64,000 nt of DNA from Hyphomicrobiales bacterium (GTDB taxonomy: Bacteria; Pseudomonadota; Alphaproteobacteria; Rhizobiales; Xanthobacteraceae), in contig JAFKKG010000018.1 in assembly GCA_017305715.1 (NCBI GenBank), positions 124,001-188,000 on the forward strand. The letters are read 5' to 3'. The position numbers and the translations under genes are program-made. Positions within the stretch are counted from its first letter, which is position 1. Every line of letters begins with the position of its first letter. The notes beneath the pieces were generated by a model. It was not told where the DNA came from. It did not search any database and saw only the letters and a list, made by a program, of their open reading frames with translations. This document shows, piece by piece, positions 56,503 through 64,000 of this stretch.

Positions 56503-56670
56503 TTGGCTATGACAATCTTGAGGCGATTCTTGAAAGATGAATCCGGTGCAACTGCCATTGAATACGGTTTGATCGCCACAGGTATCGCAATTGCAATCAT
56601 CGCTGCTGTGAACGGCGTCGGCACCGCGCTCAGCGGCAAGTTTGGCACGATCAGCACTTCGCTGAAGTAA
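56503..56670 (+). CDS. Flp/Fap-type pilin, 55 aa
   Basis: The protein begins MAMTILRRFLKDESGATAIEYG and continues into the helix LIATGIAIAIIAAVNGVG, ending TISTSLK. The G/ATAIEYGLIA segment is the Flp pilin hallmark; prepilin peptidase would cut before A-T-A-I-E (the G-A-T-A-I-E-Y context). TTG 56503 has AAGGGAG six bases upstream; ATG 56509 is the next start and yields 53 residues. The gene is isolated: no tad/cpa cluster lies in the window, so assembly must be provided elsewhere. A terminator follows. Confidence 0.9.
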   Translation: MAMTILRRFLKDESGATAIEYGLIATGIAIAIIAAVNGVGTALSGKFGTISTSLK

Positions 56671-56721
56671 CACCCTCGCTGTCGTAGCTACCGTGGCTGG
56701 TCGCTTAGAAGGCTGGGTTGA

Positions 56722-56760
56722 GGGCTCCGATCCCAAAGGTCGGGGCCCTTTCTTTTTTTC
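56722..56760 (+). terminator. Intrinsic terminator of the Flp pilin gene
   Basis: GGGCTCCGATCCC..GGTCGGGGCCC forms a long stem, then CTTTCTTTTTTT. Very strong. Confidence 0.92.
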
Positions 56761-57179
56761 AGAACGGGCACCTTTTGCCAAATCAAGCCAGGCCCCGTGC
56801 GCGCAACACGCCGCGCTTACCCATATCGGTGCGAGCCGGTTCTCTCCCGGAGCTACCTCCAGGATAGCTATCCGAGCCGCCCGGCGCATGTCGGGTCATG
56901 GCCGGCCAAACATGCGAAGCGAATGACGCATCGACCGCGTTGAGGCCAAGCAACCAGCGGCTCACGGTCCAAAAGCGCCCTTACCGACAAGCCTGACATC
57001 GCCAAGTTCGCCACGCTCAAAAGAGCGGCGCATGCCGTGAGCGAATGGTACCCGCGCTGTTTGCAACGCGTCTCATTTTCTTGACCGGCCGTCTCATTTC
57101 CGCGCGGCCACCTTCCCCGGATGATGCAGCACCGATAGGGGAAGATGCAAACGGCATTCAATCAACAGAGGGCGGTAGC
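56761..57179. other. Intergenic stretch before the accessory island
   Basis: About 420 bases without a supportable gene. Frames here are mostly antisense artefacts of GC bias. Confidence 0.35.
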
Positions 57180-57572
57180 GTGAAACTCAGCCGGTTCAAA
57201 TCGATCATTTGGGCGTTGTCGTTCCTTTCGGTCGCATATGCCTCCCCAAGCCATGCCGTGATTGTGTACGACACGATCACGGGCTCATCCTTTAACAACG
57301 GCTATTGGCCCGTCGGTCCCAGTGCTCCTGGTCCGTTCTCATCGAGCACCTCAGCCGGTGTGCAATTCACGGCAACGGTTGCAGGCTACATCGACAGCCT
57401 TACGCTCTCCCTCCACGGAGGCACTTCCGCCGACGTTTATCTGTTTAGCGACGACAGCCGATCGATCGTGGCGACGTCGGCCGGCCGCGACCACAGGCTG
57501 GACTTTTGTTCTCTTTATGTTCTAATCGGGCATGACGGATCGACCGGCGAGCTGGCGAATGCCTACCCCTAA
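57180..57572 (+). pseudogene. Truncated choice-of-anchor (PEP-CTERM-type) surface protein
   Basis: GTG 57180, with GAGGGCGG upstream, starts a signal peptide (about 1-25, SLSVAYASPSHA type) and then the conserved core of choice-of-anchor proteins: DTITGSSFNNGYWPVGPSAPG, VQFTATVAGYIDSL, LHGGTSADVYLF. Similarity stops abruptly after VYLFSDDS; the rest of the frame (to TAA 57572) is unrelated and overlaps the next gene. The normal ~200-residue protein would end in a PEP-CTERM tail. Truncation at the boundary of the accessory genes marks a likely insertion or deletion junction near 57450-57500. Confidence 0.68.
57508..57522 (+). promoter_or_regulatory. LexA-type SOS box GTTC-N7-GTTC
   Basis: GTTCTCTTTATGTTC fits the alphaproteobacterial LexA consensus (GTTC, seven bases, GTTC) and ends nine bases before ATG 57532. 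TCTAAT (57521-57526) with CTGGAC 17 bases upstream could be the promoter, overlapping the box. About two such matches are expected by chance in 64 kb on both strands, so position gives the weight. Confidence 0.5.
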
Positions 57573-57933
57573 GCAGATGGATAAGCTGGCGCGCGAGGTT
57601 GCGCTCCGGCGAGATCGCGCGACCCCTGACCCTGGCCCGAGCGATCCGATCCCAGACGCGTTATGGGATGCTGCGCTGGCCGACCCGCGCACCGCCGGAA
57701 AGCCGGCGCAGGCCATCCAGCAGTGCCGGCTTGCGGATATCCAACGTCATTTGCTGCGCGTCGAGTGCCAGCGCTGCACTCGGATCGTCGAAATTCAGAA
57801 GACCGATGCGGTCCGGCTTTATGGCCAGCAAGCGATTTGGAAGGATGTCGGGCAGCGCTTGCTAGACGATACCTGTATCAATCGTACCGGCCGGCTCGAA
57901 GAAGATGGATGCTGGCCGGATTGGCGCAGCTAG
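57532..57933 (+). CDS. Hypothetical protein with CxxC motif, possibly DNA-damage inducible
   Basis: The 133-residue protein has a helical N-terminus (TPKQMDKLAREVALRRD), then HLLRVECQRCTRIVEIQKTDAVRLYG, a CxxC knuckle in a small zinc-ribbon-like context, and DDTCINRTGRLEEDGCWPDW with two more Cys. The four Cys could bind zinc. I recognise the type as recurrent in Bradyrhizobium accessory regions; no function is known to me. A LexA-type box overlaps its likely promoter. It ends four bases into the convergent HEPN-like gene. Confidence 0.68.
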   Translation: MTDRPASWRMPTPKQMDKLAREVALRRDRATPDPGPSDPIPDALWDAALADPRTAGKPAQAIQQCRLADIQRHLLRVECQRCTRIVEIQKTDAVRLYGQQAIWKDVGQRLLDDTCINRTGRLEEDGCWPDWRS

Positions 57934-58505
57934 AGTTGCGTATCCTCGAAATGAGGTACCCAAGGGAGGATGAAGTCCTTCACGAAATTATGCTGCGGTC
58001 GAGCATACTTTCGCGCCATCGTTCTCATGACGTGCTCAACGGCCTGCTCTGACAACGTCATGCGAGCTTCGCTGAAGGCGCTGACATCATCGGGCTCGAA
58101 ATGCTTCTTAGTATTTTGGATGTGCAAGCGGTTCCTGATCTTTCGAAGATCATCTAGCGCCTCGTAGAAGCCGCTATCACCCTGATCGAAGAGGTCATGC
58201 TTCTTTGCGCTCGCAATGTACCGCTCAAGCTCGTCTATCTTCTTGCCTCGAATATATTCGATCACCGTCGCTTGGAGATTTGCGACCCCTTCGCTGGTGA
58301 ACGTCTTCACGCGCAGATGCAGATCATAGAGGATTGCCTCAATGATCGAAACGTTCATGACCGTGATCGGCTTTTGCAAATGCCTTTTTTGCAAGGCATT
58401 GCCTGCCGCGCGGAGATCATAGAGCGTCTTGAGAATAGCTAGATTGAAGCAGATGTTATCCCCGAGCTTGAAGTTACCCATGAAGTTGCTTTTGATCGTG
58501 ACCAT
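57930..58505 (-). CDS. HEPN-like hypothetical protein, 191 aa
   Basis: An all-helical protein. The segment DDLRKIRNRLHIQNTKKHF (residues 118-136) contains R121-x6-H128, compatible with the Rx4-6H motif of HEPN ribonucleases, in the usual place near the end of a helical bundle; later KYARPQHNF adds basic residues. HEPN proteins often act as RNase effectors in abortive defence, but catalytic identity here is inference. It starts 11 bases after the stop of the winged-helix protein gene, so the two form an operon. GC is below the genomic level. Confidence 0.6.
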   Translation of the reverse strand: MVTIKSNFMGNFKLGDNICFNLAILKTLYDLRAAGNALQKRHLQKPITVMNVSIIEAILYDLHLRVKTFTSEGVANLQATVIEYIRGKKIDELERYIASAKKHDLFDQGDSGFYEALDDLRKIRNRLHIQNTKKHFEPDDVSAFSEARMTLSEQAVEHVMRTMARKYARPQHNFVKDFILPWVPHFEDTQL

Positions 58506-58516
58506 CGCGACACCGC

Positions 58517-59614
58517 TCAGAAGGTCCGAACTCCGACCGCCCTCAACTCAGCCAAATCGCTTTGGCTCGCATCATCCGGCGCGATAACGCGAAAGATGAC
58601 ACCGGGCACGGCCTTCTTGAATTCGGTCATGAAATTCTGCACTTCGGCCCAATCGGACAAAAGGTAATGCTCTTCTGCCTTTGTGGACGTCGGCGTGTAC
58701 CACTCGACGTACCATTTCGAGGAAACGGACTTCTCAGCCAATGACACCATGACATCCACCCATGACTTCAAAGCTTCAAAGCTCTTGCGCGAAAGCCTTG
58801 CTGGAATTTCGAGAGCAGCAATCCCCTCCGGCAAAGGCAGCGTCGCGCGCGGGGATCCCGCTGCTCGGGGTGCGATAAACCGCTGCGCGATTGCGGCGCG
58901 CGATCGTCCCGCACCAGGAGGGGTCTCGACTGGCTCGCCGCCGTAAAATCGAGGCGGTGCAGCTGGGCTTCGTTGCTGCCAAGGAAAGGCGAAGGGTGCA
59001 GCTTCCTCAGGGACCGTTAGTTCCCCGCGCTCCGCCGCCGCCAAGATCTCCGCTATTTCCTCATCGTCGCTCTCAGAGGAGACTTTAACCGGGAGATGAG
59101 ATACGTTATCTTCTCCTGAGAGATTAACAAAGGAAAAGGTCTCGTCGAAGGATCGCAGAAAGACCTTGGAAGCGGCTTCGGTGAAGCCGCGATCAAGCCG
59201 AAGCTCGCTAAGGCAATGGCTATCGCTGGGACGGATTGGAAGCCATTTATTGGCATATTCGGCGAATAGTCGTGGACTAAGTGCGGCATCTTTGACCGCA
59301 GCTTCTTTCGCACCCGGCCGGGCATCGTGCAGAATTCTTTGGGCAAGCTCAGTTAACTGAACTTTTCTGTCCTGCCCTTTTCCGGTATCTTCCAACAGCC
59401 CATAAGCCTTCATGGCTGAAAGGGTCTGCAGCAGTCCGCTGCTTGATTGAGCATATCGCCATGTATCAGCGACCGTGGCTACGCGAGCCGGACTTCGACG
59501 ATGAGCATCGCTGAACTGCTGCGCCCGCTCAATCGCCCGAGGCAATGAAATGAAGGGATAGGAGGGGCTGCGCTCTTTCTTCGCGCGATCTTCGGTATCT
59601 TCAGTGTTGGTCAT
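58517..59614 (-). CDS. Winged-helix-like hypothetical protein, 365 aa
   Basis: ATG 59614 has GGAGG seven bases upstream. Residues ~12-110 resemble a winged-helix regulator (PFISLPRAIERAQQF, VATVADTWRYAQSSSGLLQTL as a DNA-recognition helix pair, YGLLED..VQLTELAQRIL as wing). The middle (~115-260) is variable and Pro-rich. The C-terminus (EVQNFMTEFKKAVPGVIF, SDLAELRAVGVRTF) is not recognised. It is the first gene of an operon with the HEPN-like gene. Such pairs of a DNA-binding protein and a small helical effector occur in defence islands; this is inference. Codon use is less GC-biased than in flanking core genes. Confidence 0.62.
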   Translation of the reverse strand: MTNTEDTEDRAKKERSPSYPFISLPRAIERAQQFSDAHRRSPARVATVADTWRYAQSSSGLLQTLSAMKAYGLLEDTGKGQDRKVQLTELAQRILHDARPGAKEAAVKDAALSPRLFAEYANKWLPIRPSDSHCLSELRLDRGFTEAASKVFLRSFDETFSFVNLSGEDNVSHLPVKVSSESDDEEIAEILAAAERGELTVPEEAAPFAFPWQQRSPAAPPRFYGGEPVETPPGAGRSRAAIAQRFIAPRAAGSPRATLPLPEGIAALEIPARLSRKSFEALKSWVDVMVSLAEKSVSSKWYVEWYTPTSTKAEEHYLLSDWAEVQNFMTEFKKAVPGVIFRVIAPDDASQSDLAELRAVGVRTF

Positions 59615-59832
59615 GGCTGGTGCCTCCGAGCGCAGCTTTACCACACCTCGAAGACTGGAACAAGATAAGCTGTGGATTACTGATAAAATTTCTGATTAAA
59701 AATTTTATTCAGAAATTTTTGGATGCCTATTGACTAAGATGGTGGCTCGGTTAATAGTCCGTGTCGTTCGGTCGGCCCGTAGTATGCGGCCATTGCTGGA
59801 CCCCGGAGAGCGCCGGCCGCGCTCGATGGCGC

Positions 59833-59864
59833 AAAAAGCCCCCGTACGCGACGGGGGCTTTTTT
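59833..59864. terminator. Symmetric intrinsic terminator upstream of the DUF3800 gene
   Basis: AAAAAGCCCCCGT and ACGGGGGCTTTTTT pair around ACGCG, with A- and T-runs on both sides, so it can act in both directions. It lies 24 bases before ATG 59888; on the minus strand it could also end a transcript from the right. Confidence 0.75.
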
Positions 59865-59887
59865 CTTGGCAACGGAGCGGTAGCTCG

Positions 59888-60682
59888 ATGCACTATTCGT
59901 TCTATCTCGATGAAACCGATACGCACGGTCCCGCCCCCACCATCATCATGGCTGGATACCTCGGCCACGATTACCAATGGCGGCGCTTCGACGTGAAGCT
60001 CGCTCGGCTTCAAGCACAATATGGCTTCCGGAATTTCCACGCTCACGAATTTGACGCGAAGAGGAACGAGTTCGCCGGCTGGTCGGATCGGAAATGCCTC
60101 GACCTTGTCACCGACATCGGGGAATTGGCACGCGCAAACTTGACCGAGGGCATGGCGGTATCGCTAGAGCATGCGCGATACATGGGCGAATACCGAGCGC
60201 CGCCGATCCCAAAGAAGATGTTGCTGGACAGCCAATATGGTGTCTGCTTCCGTGCCTGCTTGGCACGATTATTCGATGTGATGGAAGCGCGAAATCATCG
60301 CGATACCGTCGACGTGATAGTTGAAAGCGGTCACAAGAATGCCGGCGACTGCCAGCGCATCTTCAATGACCTAAAGCGCCGCTTCGATCACTTGGGCATC
60401 CCAGCCCTCGGGACATTCTCGACGGCGAGCAAAGCGGCTGCCCCAAGATTAATGATCGCCGATTTCCTCGCCTCTGCTCACTCGAAGGGACGAGCGGCAA
60501 TCGCGCGAGGCGAAGCTGATCCTCAAGTAGCCGCTCCTCTCCCCGCAAAGATCAGCGGACGCCTAGCATTTCTTGAGTTAATGCCGGACGCATTGGTCAA
60601 TTTGAAATTAGGCTTCGAGAAGGTTCGCGATCTGGAAATCGCCGAGTGGCGCGCGAGGCGCCCGCCCCGTTCTACGAAGTAA
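59888..60682 (+). CDS. DUF3800-family protein
   Basis: The 264-residue protein starts MHYSFYLDETDTHG, the DUF3800 opening in which the Asp-Glu pair (about residues 8-9) lies on the first strand of a possible RNase H-like fold. Later acidic positions are IVESGHKNAGD (about 137-147) and MIADFLASA (about 195-203), compatible with metal-dependent nucleotidyl chemistry. DUF3800 proteins are frequent in phage-related and defence islands; a nuclease role is inferred. GGAGCGG precedes the ATG. tRNA-His lies 74 bases downstream. Confidence 0.82.
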   Translation: MHYSFYLDETDTHGPAPTIIMAGYLGHDYQWRRFDVKLARLQAQYGFRNFHAHEFDAKRNEFAGWSDRKCLDLVTDIGELARANLTEGMAVSLEHARYMGEYRAPPIPKKMLLDSQYGVCFRACLARLFDVMEARNHRDTVDVIVESGHKNAGDCQRIFNDLKRRFDHLGIPALGTFSTASKAAAPRLMIADFLASAHSKGRAAIARGEADPQVAAPLPAKISGRLAFLELMPDALVNLKLGFEKVRDLEIAEWRARRPPRSTK

Positions 60683-60755
60683 GGCAATCTCCGCTATGGC
60701 CTCCACTAAGCGAATACCACGAAGCAGCGATTTCGATCTAAGCTGTTGATTTTAA

Positions 60756-60832
60756 TGGTACAGTTGGGTGGGCTCGAACCACCGACCTCCTGTTCCACAG
60801 ACAGGCGCTCTAACCAACTGAGCTACAACTGC
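60756..60832 (-). tRNA. tRNA-His (GTG)
   Basis: The cloverleaf is complete: acceptor GCAGTTG/CAACTGT with A73 and encoded CCA, D arm, anticodon arm CCTGT-CTGTGGA-ACAGG with anticodon GTG, and T arm with TTCGAGC. G1.U72 and A73 without an encoded G-1 match the alphaproteobacterial tRNA-His type. It forms the right edge of the accessory island, a common integration landmark, but no integrase or attachment repeat is visible. Confidence 0.95.
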
Positions 60833-61001
60833 ATCCTGCGCGAAGCCCCAAAAAGGGGGTCGCGGAATGGGCCGGAAACTAGGTGCAACGCCCCGCTTTG
60901 GCAAGCCGCGAAGCACCGGAAATATGGTCGTTTTGGGGACCTGCGAAGTTCACTTGCAGCCCTCAAACTGACCTTGGGCCTCGATGGCGCCCTTGGTCCA
61001 C

Positions 61002-61034
61002 AAAAAAGCCCGGGCTGACCCGCCCGGGCTTCTT
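61002..61034 (-). terminator. Intrinsic terminator of the phasin gene (minus strand)
   Basis: AAGCCCGGGCGGGTCAGCCCGGGCTT followed by TTTT on the minus strand, 18 bases after the phasin stop. Confidence 0.88.
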
Positions 61035-61051
61035 CGAATCTCGATGCGGGT

Positions 61052-61486
61052 TCAGGCGGCCGGTTGCTGGTACTTCGCAGCCGTTGCCTTGATCGGCTCG
61101 ACGGTTTCGGTCGCAACCTTCTGGCCGAGCTCGGCGAGTTCCTTGACCTGGGCCGAGAAGGTCTCGAACTGCTTTTTGGCGTGCGCGGTCCACAGCTCCA
61201 TGGCGGCCGCGGGCGTCTTCACGCTGAACAGTTCCTGCGCGAAGTCGAGCGAGGAGCTGGTGTTGGCCTTGAAGAATTCGATCAGCTTGGCGCTGTAGGC
61301 GCTGGCGCCCTTGCTGGCCGAGGTGAACACGGCTTCGATGGTGCCGTTATGGGCTTCGGCGGCATCCTTGAACTTGGCGTAGTTGTCGCGGGCCTGCGAA
61401 ACGCCTTTTTCGGCGAAGGCGCGCATCTGCTCGGGGACTTCGAAGGGGATGATGGAGGCGGAGAACGGATCGGTCGAATTGCTCAT
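61052..61486 (-). CDS. Phasin-family protein (first)
   Basis: The 144-residue protein is a helical, Ala/Lys/Glu-rich phasin: PFEVPEQMRAFAEKGVSQARDNYAKFKDAAEAH, the central TSSSLDFAQELFSVKTPAAAMELWTAHAKKQFETF, and a PATAAKYQQPAA-like tail. Phasins coat polyhydroxyalkanoate granules or associate with membranes. The ATG at 61486 is preferred (AAGGA nine bases upstream) over ATG 61492. A second phasin lies 316 bases upstream in the same direction. Confidence 0.9.
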   Translation of the reverse strand: MSNSTDPFSASIIPFEVPEQMRAFAEKGVSQARDNYAKFKDAAEAHNGTIEAVFTSASKGASAYSAKLIEFFKANTSSSLDFAQELFSVKTPAAAMELWTAHAKKQFETFSAQVKELAELGQKVATETVEPIKATAAKYQQPAA

Positions 61487-61593
61487 TCGCATGCTTCCTT
61501 GGCAACAGGTGAAACAGTGTGAGCCCTTGCGAACGCCAGCGGCAAAGACGCCGGTAGCGCCGTACTGGATCACGCAGCCACTTCTTGTTTGAG

Positions 61594-61639
61594 CATGATC
61601 TTCTCGGAAAACCGGTCCCCAGCTCTCCGGATCATGCTC
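61594..61639. repeat. GGAAAACCGG palindromic element, best-preserved copy
   Basis: GAGCATGATCTTCTCGGAAAACCGGTC and the complement arm CCGGATCATGCTC form a 13-bp inverted repeat, a typical Rhizobiales intergenic element. It lies between the phasin genes. Confidence 0.8.
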
Positions 61640-61802
61640 TCATCAGGGGATTTGCCCATCCGCGGGCACAGCCAATAGACACTCATAACATGTCAAATTT
61701 GTGCAACGCAAAGCAATATTGTGTGCGTTGCGTCATTATTGCCCGGACTGGCTGCATGGCCGGGTCTGGACGCCCCAAAGTAGAGAGAAAGCGCCAAAAC
61801 CG

Positions 61803-62177
61803 TCAGGTTTTCGGCTTGGCCGCATCCATCGCGGCGCGGCTGACGATCTGGCCGATTTCGCTGGCCTGCTCCGCCAGCGAACGCATCTGGCCCTGCACAT
61901 ATTCGCTGTGCAGCCGCATCACTTCGGTCAAATCCTTGGCCTTGAGCAGCGACTGTGCGTAGTCCAGCGAGGCCTGCACGTTCTTCTCCGCATAGGCGAC
62001 CGCCTTGCTGCCGATTTCCCTGGCGTTGGTGCGCGCGGTGGCGCCGCGCTCCTCCAGCGAGCCGGCGGCCTGGTGCGCGGAGGAGAGGAATTTCTCGAAC
62101 GTATTGCGGGCCTGCTCAAAGCTCGCTTCCGCCATCGCCCGCATTTCCTTCGGAATCTCGAAACGGCTGTCGCTCAT
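61803..62177 (-). CDS. Phasin-family protein (second)
   Basis: The 124-residue protein has IPKEMRAMAEASFEQARNTFEKFLSSAHQAAGSLEER and the phasin_2 block VQASLDYAQSLLKAKDLTEVMRLHSEYVQGQMRSLAEQASEI. It shares the phasin helix with the gene before it. GGAGTGGG precedes the ATG. The pair suggests PHA granule or membrane control, with phaC/phaR elsewhere. Confidence 0.92.
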   Translation of the reverse strand: MSDSRFEIPKEMRAMAEASFEQARNTFEKFLSSAHQAAGSLEERGATARTNAREIGSKAVAYAEKNVQASLDYAQSLLKAKDLTEVMRLHSEYVQGQMRSLAEQASEIGQIVSRAAMDAAKPKT

Positions 62178-62446
62178 GGTCCCACTCCTGTCGTATCGGC
62201 TCAGGATCCCGGCAAGGGATTACGTCGGGATATCGCTCACGCTCAACGCCGCAGCGCCCGATCGGTTCAGTCAGATTAAGGTTATCGCGCCTTAGGATAC
62301 CGGGCCGCCGGCCGGGGCCGTGGACCTGCCGCGCTGCGCTTGCGATACTGGCGATCCACTTGCGATGCTGCCGGGCCGCCAGCATCTGATTCCGATTTGC
62401 AAAGGTCATCCCCGGGAAGGCTCGCACCCACGGTCATGTCGCGCTG

Positions 62447-64000
62447 ATGAATAATGCGGAATTCCAGATGCAGGCGCTCGGCGACCCGCGGCTTGCGGTG
62501 CACGCGACGAGCGCCCTGCCCGCATGGCTGTGGTCGGGCGACGGCACGCGGGTGCTGTGGAGCAACCCGGTCGGCGCGCGGGCGTTCGGCGCCGCGAGCA
62601 GCACGGCGCTGGGTGAGCGGATTTTCGGACCGGCCGATCCGCATCGGCGGCAGATCGCGCGGCTCGCGGGACGCCTGCTGGCGAATGGCGCGGTCCGGCT
62701 CGAACGCTTGCCGGGTTTTGGCGCCGCCCCCGGAATGCTCGCGACCTGCGGCTGTTCGCGGCTCGACCTGCCCGATGGCAGCCACGGCATCCTGGTGGCC
62801 GCCGGCAACGGTCCCGGCCGCATCATGCCGCTCGAGGAACGGCTGCAGCGCCTGGTCGCGGGTCTTTCGATGCCGGTCGCGGCCTTTACCCGCGACGGCG
62901 TGCTGATCGGCACCAGCGATGCGGCGCGTCCACTGCTCGGGTTTCACAATCTGGTCGAGGCCGGCCTCGACCATGCCCGCAATGAAGCGCTGAAGCAGGG
63001 CGCGGTCGCAACCGCCATCGGTATCGGCCGCATGGTGTTGCAACGCGTCGGCACCGGCGCCGACACCGGCCTCGTCGCGCTGATCGTACCGGATGCCGTG
63101 CCTGCCGCTACGCCCGCATCGGCACCGGCGCAGCCCGAAGAAAAGCCGCCGGCAGAAAAATCACCAAAACCGTTCGATCCGCCGGTTGCGGTCGTTGCGG
63201 ACGAGCCGGCGCCCGACCCGGAGGCGATGGAACGGACGGCCGAAGTGCTGGCCGGCCTCGCGCTGTTCGATGCGCTCGCCGAAGAGCCGTCCGAGCCCGA
63301 AGCCGAGCCGATCGCCACGGCCGCGCCGTCCAGCGACGAACCGCCGGCTGCACGGCCGCCTGAACCATCGCCTTACGTCGAAGCGGTCGCCGATGAAGCG
63401 GCTTCCTCGCCCGCTGACGAAGTCGCACTGCCCGAAAGCCCGATGGCGCCGATCGCCACGGAGCCTGCCAGGGAATCCGCCAGAGAATCCATCAAACCAC
63501 CGTCCTGGTTCGACGAGCCGTCGCCGCAGTCGCGGCGGCTTCCATTGCGCTTCATGTGGCAAATGGATCGGGAGGGCCGCTTCTCGCTGGGCGCCGATGA
63601 ATTCACCCGCCTGATCGGCCCGCACACGACCGCAAGCTTCGGCCGGCTGTGGAGCGACATCTCCGACGCCTTCGGGCTCGATCCCGATGGCCGCGTGATG
63701 CAGGCGTTTGCCACACGACAGACATGGAGCGGCCTTACCCTGAACTGGCCGGTCGATGGCGCCGGGCATTTGCCGGTCGAATTGTCGGGCCTGCCGATCT
63801 TCGACCGCATGCGGAACTTTGCCGGCTATCGCGGCTTCGGCGTTTGCCGCGATCTCGACGGCCTGGCGCGGCTGGCGGCGCTGCGCCGCTACGAATTCTT
63901 CGGTGGAGCACCGGCCCCGCTGGCGCCGGAACCGCGCTCGCCTGCTATCGTGCAGGCAGGCCCTGCCCCGCACGCGCCGCAAGAAACGTTGCCGCAAGAA
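62447..64000 (+). CDS. PAS-type sensor protein (histidine kinase N-terminus), 3'-truncated
   Basis: From ATG 62447 the frame is open to the right edge (518 codons). The start MNNAEFQMQALGDPRLAVHAT is followed by a PAS-like segment (about 20-125), a second (about 130-210, AFTRDGVLIGTSDAARPLLGF), a long Pro/Ala/Glu-rich linker (about 220-355) and a further sensor segment (LRFMWQMDREGRFSLGADEF, about 365-480). The layout matches large PdhS/DivL-like alphaproteobacterial kinases whose kinase core would lie beyond the window. Dense Pro/Glu linkers are typical. No strong ribosome site is seen. The kinase activity is inferred, as the core is not visible. Confidence 0.6.
   Translation, partial: MNNAEFQMQALGDPRLAVHATSALPAWLWSGDGTRVLWSNPVGARAFGAASSTALGERIFGPADPHRRQIARLAGRLLANGAVRLERLPGFGAAPGMLATCGCSRLDLPDGSHGILVAAGNGPGRIMPLEERLQRLVAGLSMPVAAFTRDGVLIGTSDAARPLLGFHNLVEAGLDHARNEALKQGAVATAIGIGRMVLQRVGTGADTGLVALIVPDAVPAATPASAPAQPEEKPPAEKSPKPFDPPVAVVADEPAPDPEAMERTAEVLAGLALFDALAEEPSEPEAEPIATAAPSSDEPPAARPPEPSPYVEAVADEAASSPADEVALPESPMAPIATEPARESARESIKPPSWFDEPSPQSRRLPLRFMWQMDREGRFSLGADEFTRLIGPHTTASFGRLWSDISDAFGLDPDGRVMQAFATRQTWSGLTLNWPVDGAGHLPVELSGLPIFDRMRNFAGYRGFGVCRDLDGLARLAALRRYEFFGGAPAPLAPEPRSPAIVQAGPAPHAPQETLPQE

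Noticed and set aside
60690-60832. Integrase-mediated attachment site at tRNA-His
   Set aside because: No integrase gene and no repeat of the tRNA 3' end is visible in 57-61 kb, so insertion mechanism stays open.

Overview
The window is chromosomal DNA from a high-GC alphaproteobacterium, most likely Bradyrhizobium or a close relative in the Nitrobacteraceae. The evidence is the ~65% GC codon usage, an RpoH with its LFFNLR box, a 712-residue RpoD, paired phasins, LysE, DoxX and SRPBCC paralogues typical of that group, a tRNA-His with A73 and a G1.U72 pair, and several families of dispersed intergenic palindromes. The left and right edges both cut genes: a molybdopterin oxidoreductase subunit on the left and a sensor histidine kinase on the right.

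Layout. 1-3.2 kb: end of the molybdenum enzyme gene, a decayed small exported protein, and a low-GC alpha/beta-hydrolase that looks acquired. 3.2-5.8 kb: a small membrane protein, rluD and rpoH. 6-16.4 kb: a peptidoglycan amidase, a diguanylate cyclase, a 22-residue Lys/Ala peptide gene, a LysE exporter, a response regulator, an SDR, two MltB-type transglycosylases, an OmpA-like protein and small hypotheticals. 16.4-21 kb: rpoD and dnaG. 21-27 kb: a chlorite-dismutase-family protein, a gamma-glutamylcyclotransferase-like protein, two transglutaminase-like proteins and an N-formylglutamate-amidohydrolase-like protein. 27-30 kb: an LVIVD-repeat protein, then an ArsR/SRPBCC/SRPBCC operon with an operator built into its promoter. 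30-36.2 kb: a hybrid histidine kinase, a PEP-CTERM SGNH hydrolase and a GGDEF-EAL protein. 36-47.5 kb: yqeY-like, carA, thioesterase, cupin, enolase-superfamily enzyme, dps, methyltransferase, carB and greA. 48-53.2 kb: two DoxX proteins, an Lrp regulator, trxB-LysR and a DapA-like aldolase. 53-57 kb: two tiny membrane proteins, a ParA ATPase and an orphan Flp pilin. 57-60.7 kb: an accessory island ending at tRNA-His. 61-64 kb: two phasins and the truncated kinase.

Most of the window is ordinary core chromosome. The parts that deserve attention are: (i) a 76-nt tRNA-Cys-like element with a non-canonical anticodon arm, followed by alternative hairpins and an intrinsic terminator just before carB; (ii) the 57.2-60.7 kb island beside tRNA-His, where a truncated surface-protein gene meets a LexA-type box, a CxxC protein, a winged-helix-like/HEPN-like two-gene operon and a DUF3800 protein; (iii) a candidate small RNA at 51.8 kb that displays a CCUCCUCC (anti-Shine-Dalgarno) stretch; (iv) tiny genes that are easy to miss (Lys/Ala peptide, two miniature TM proteins, Flp pilin); and (v) a family of ~90-150 bp elements made of two inverted palindromes around variable cores. 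No CRISPR array, rRNA, transposase, integrase or prophage was found.
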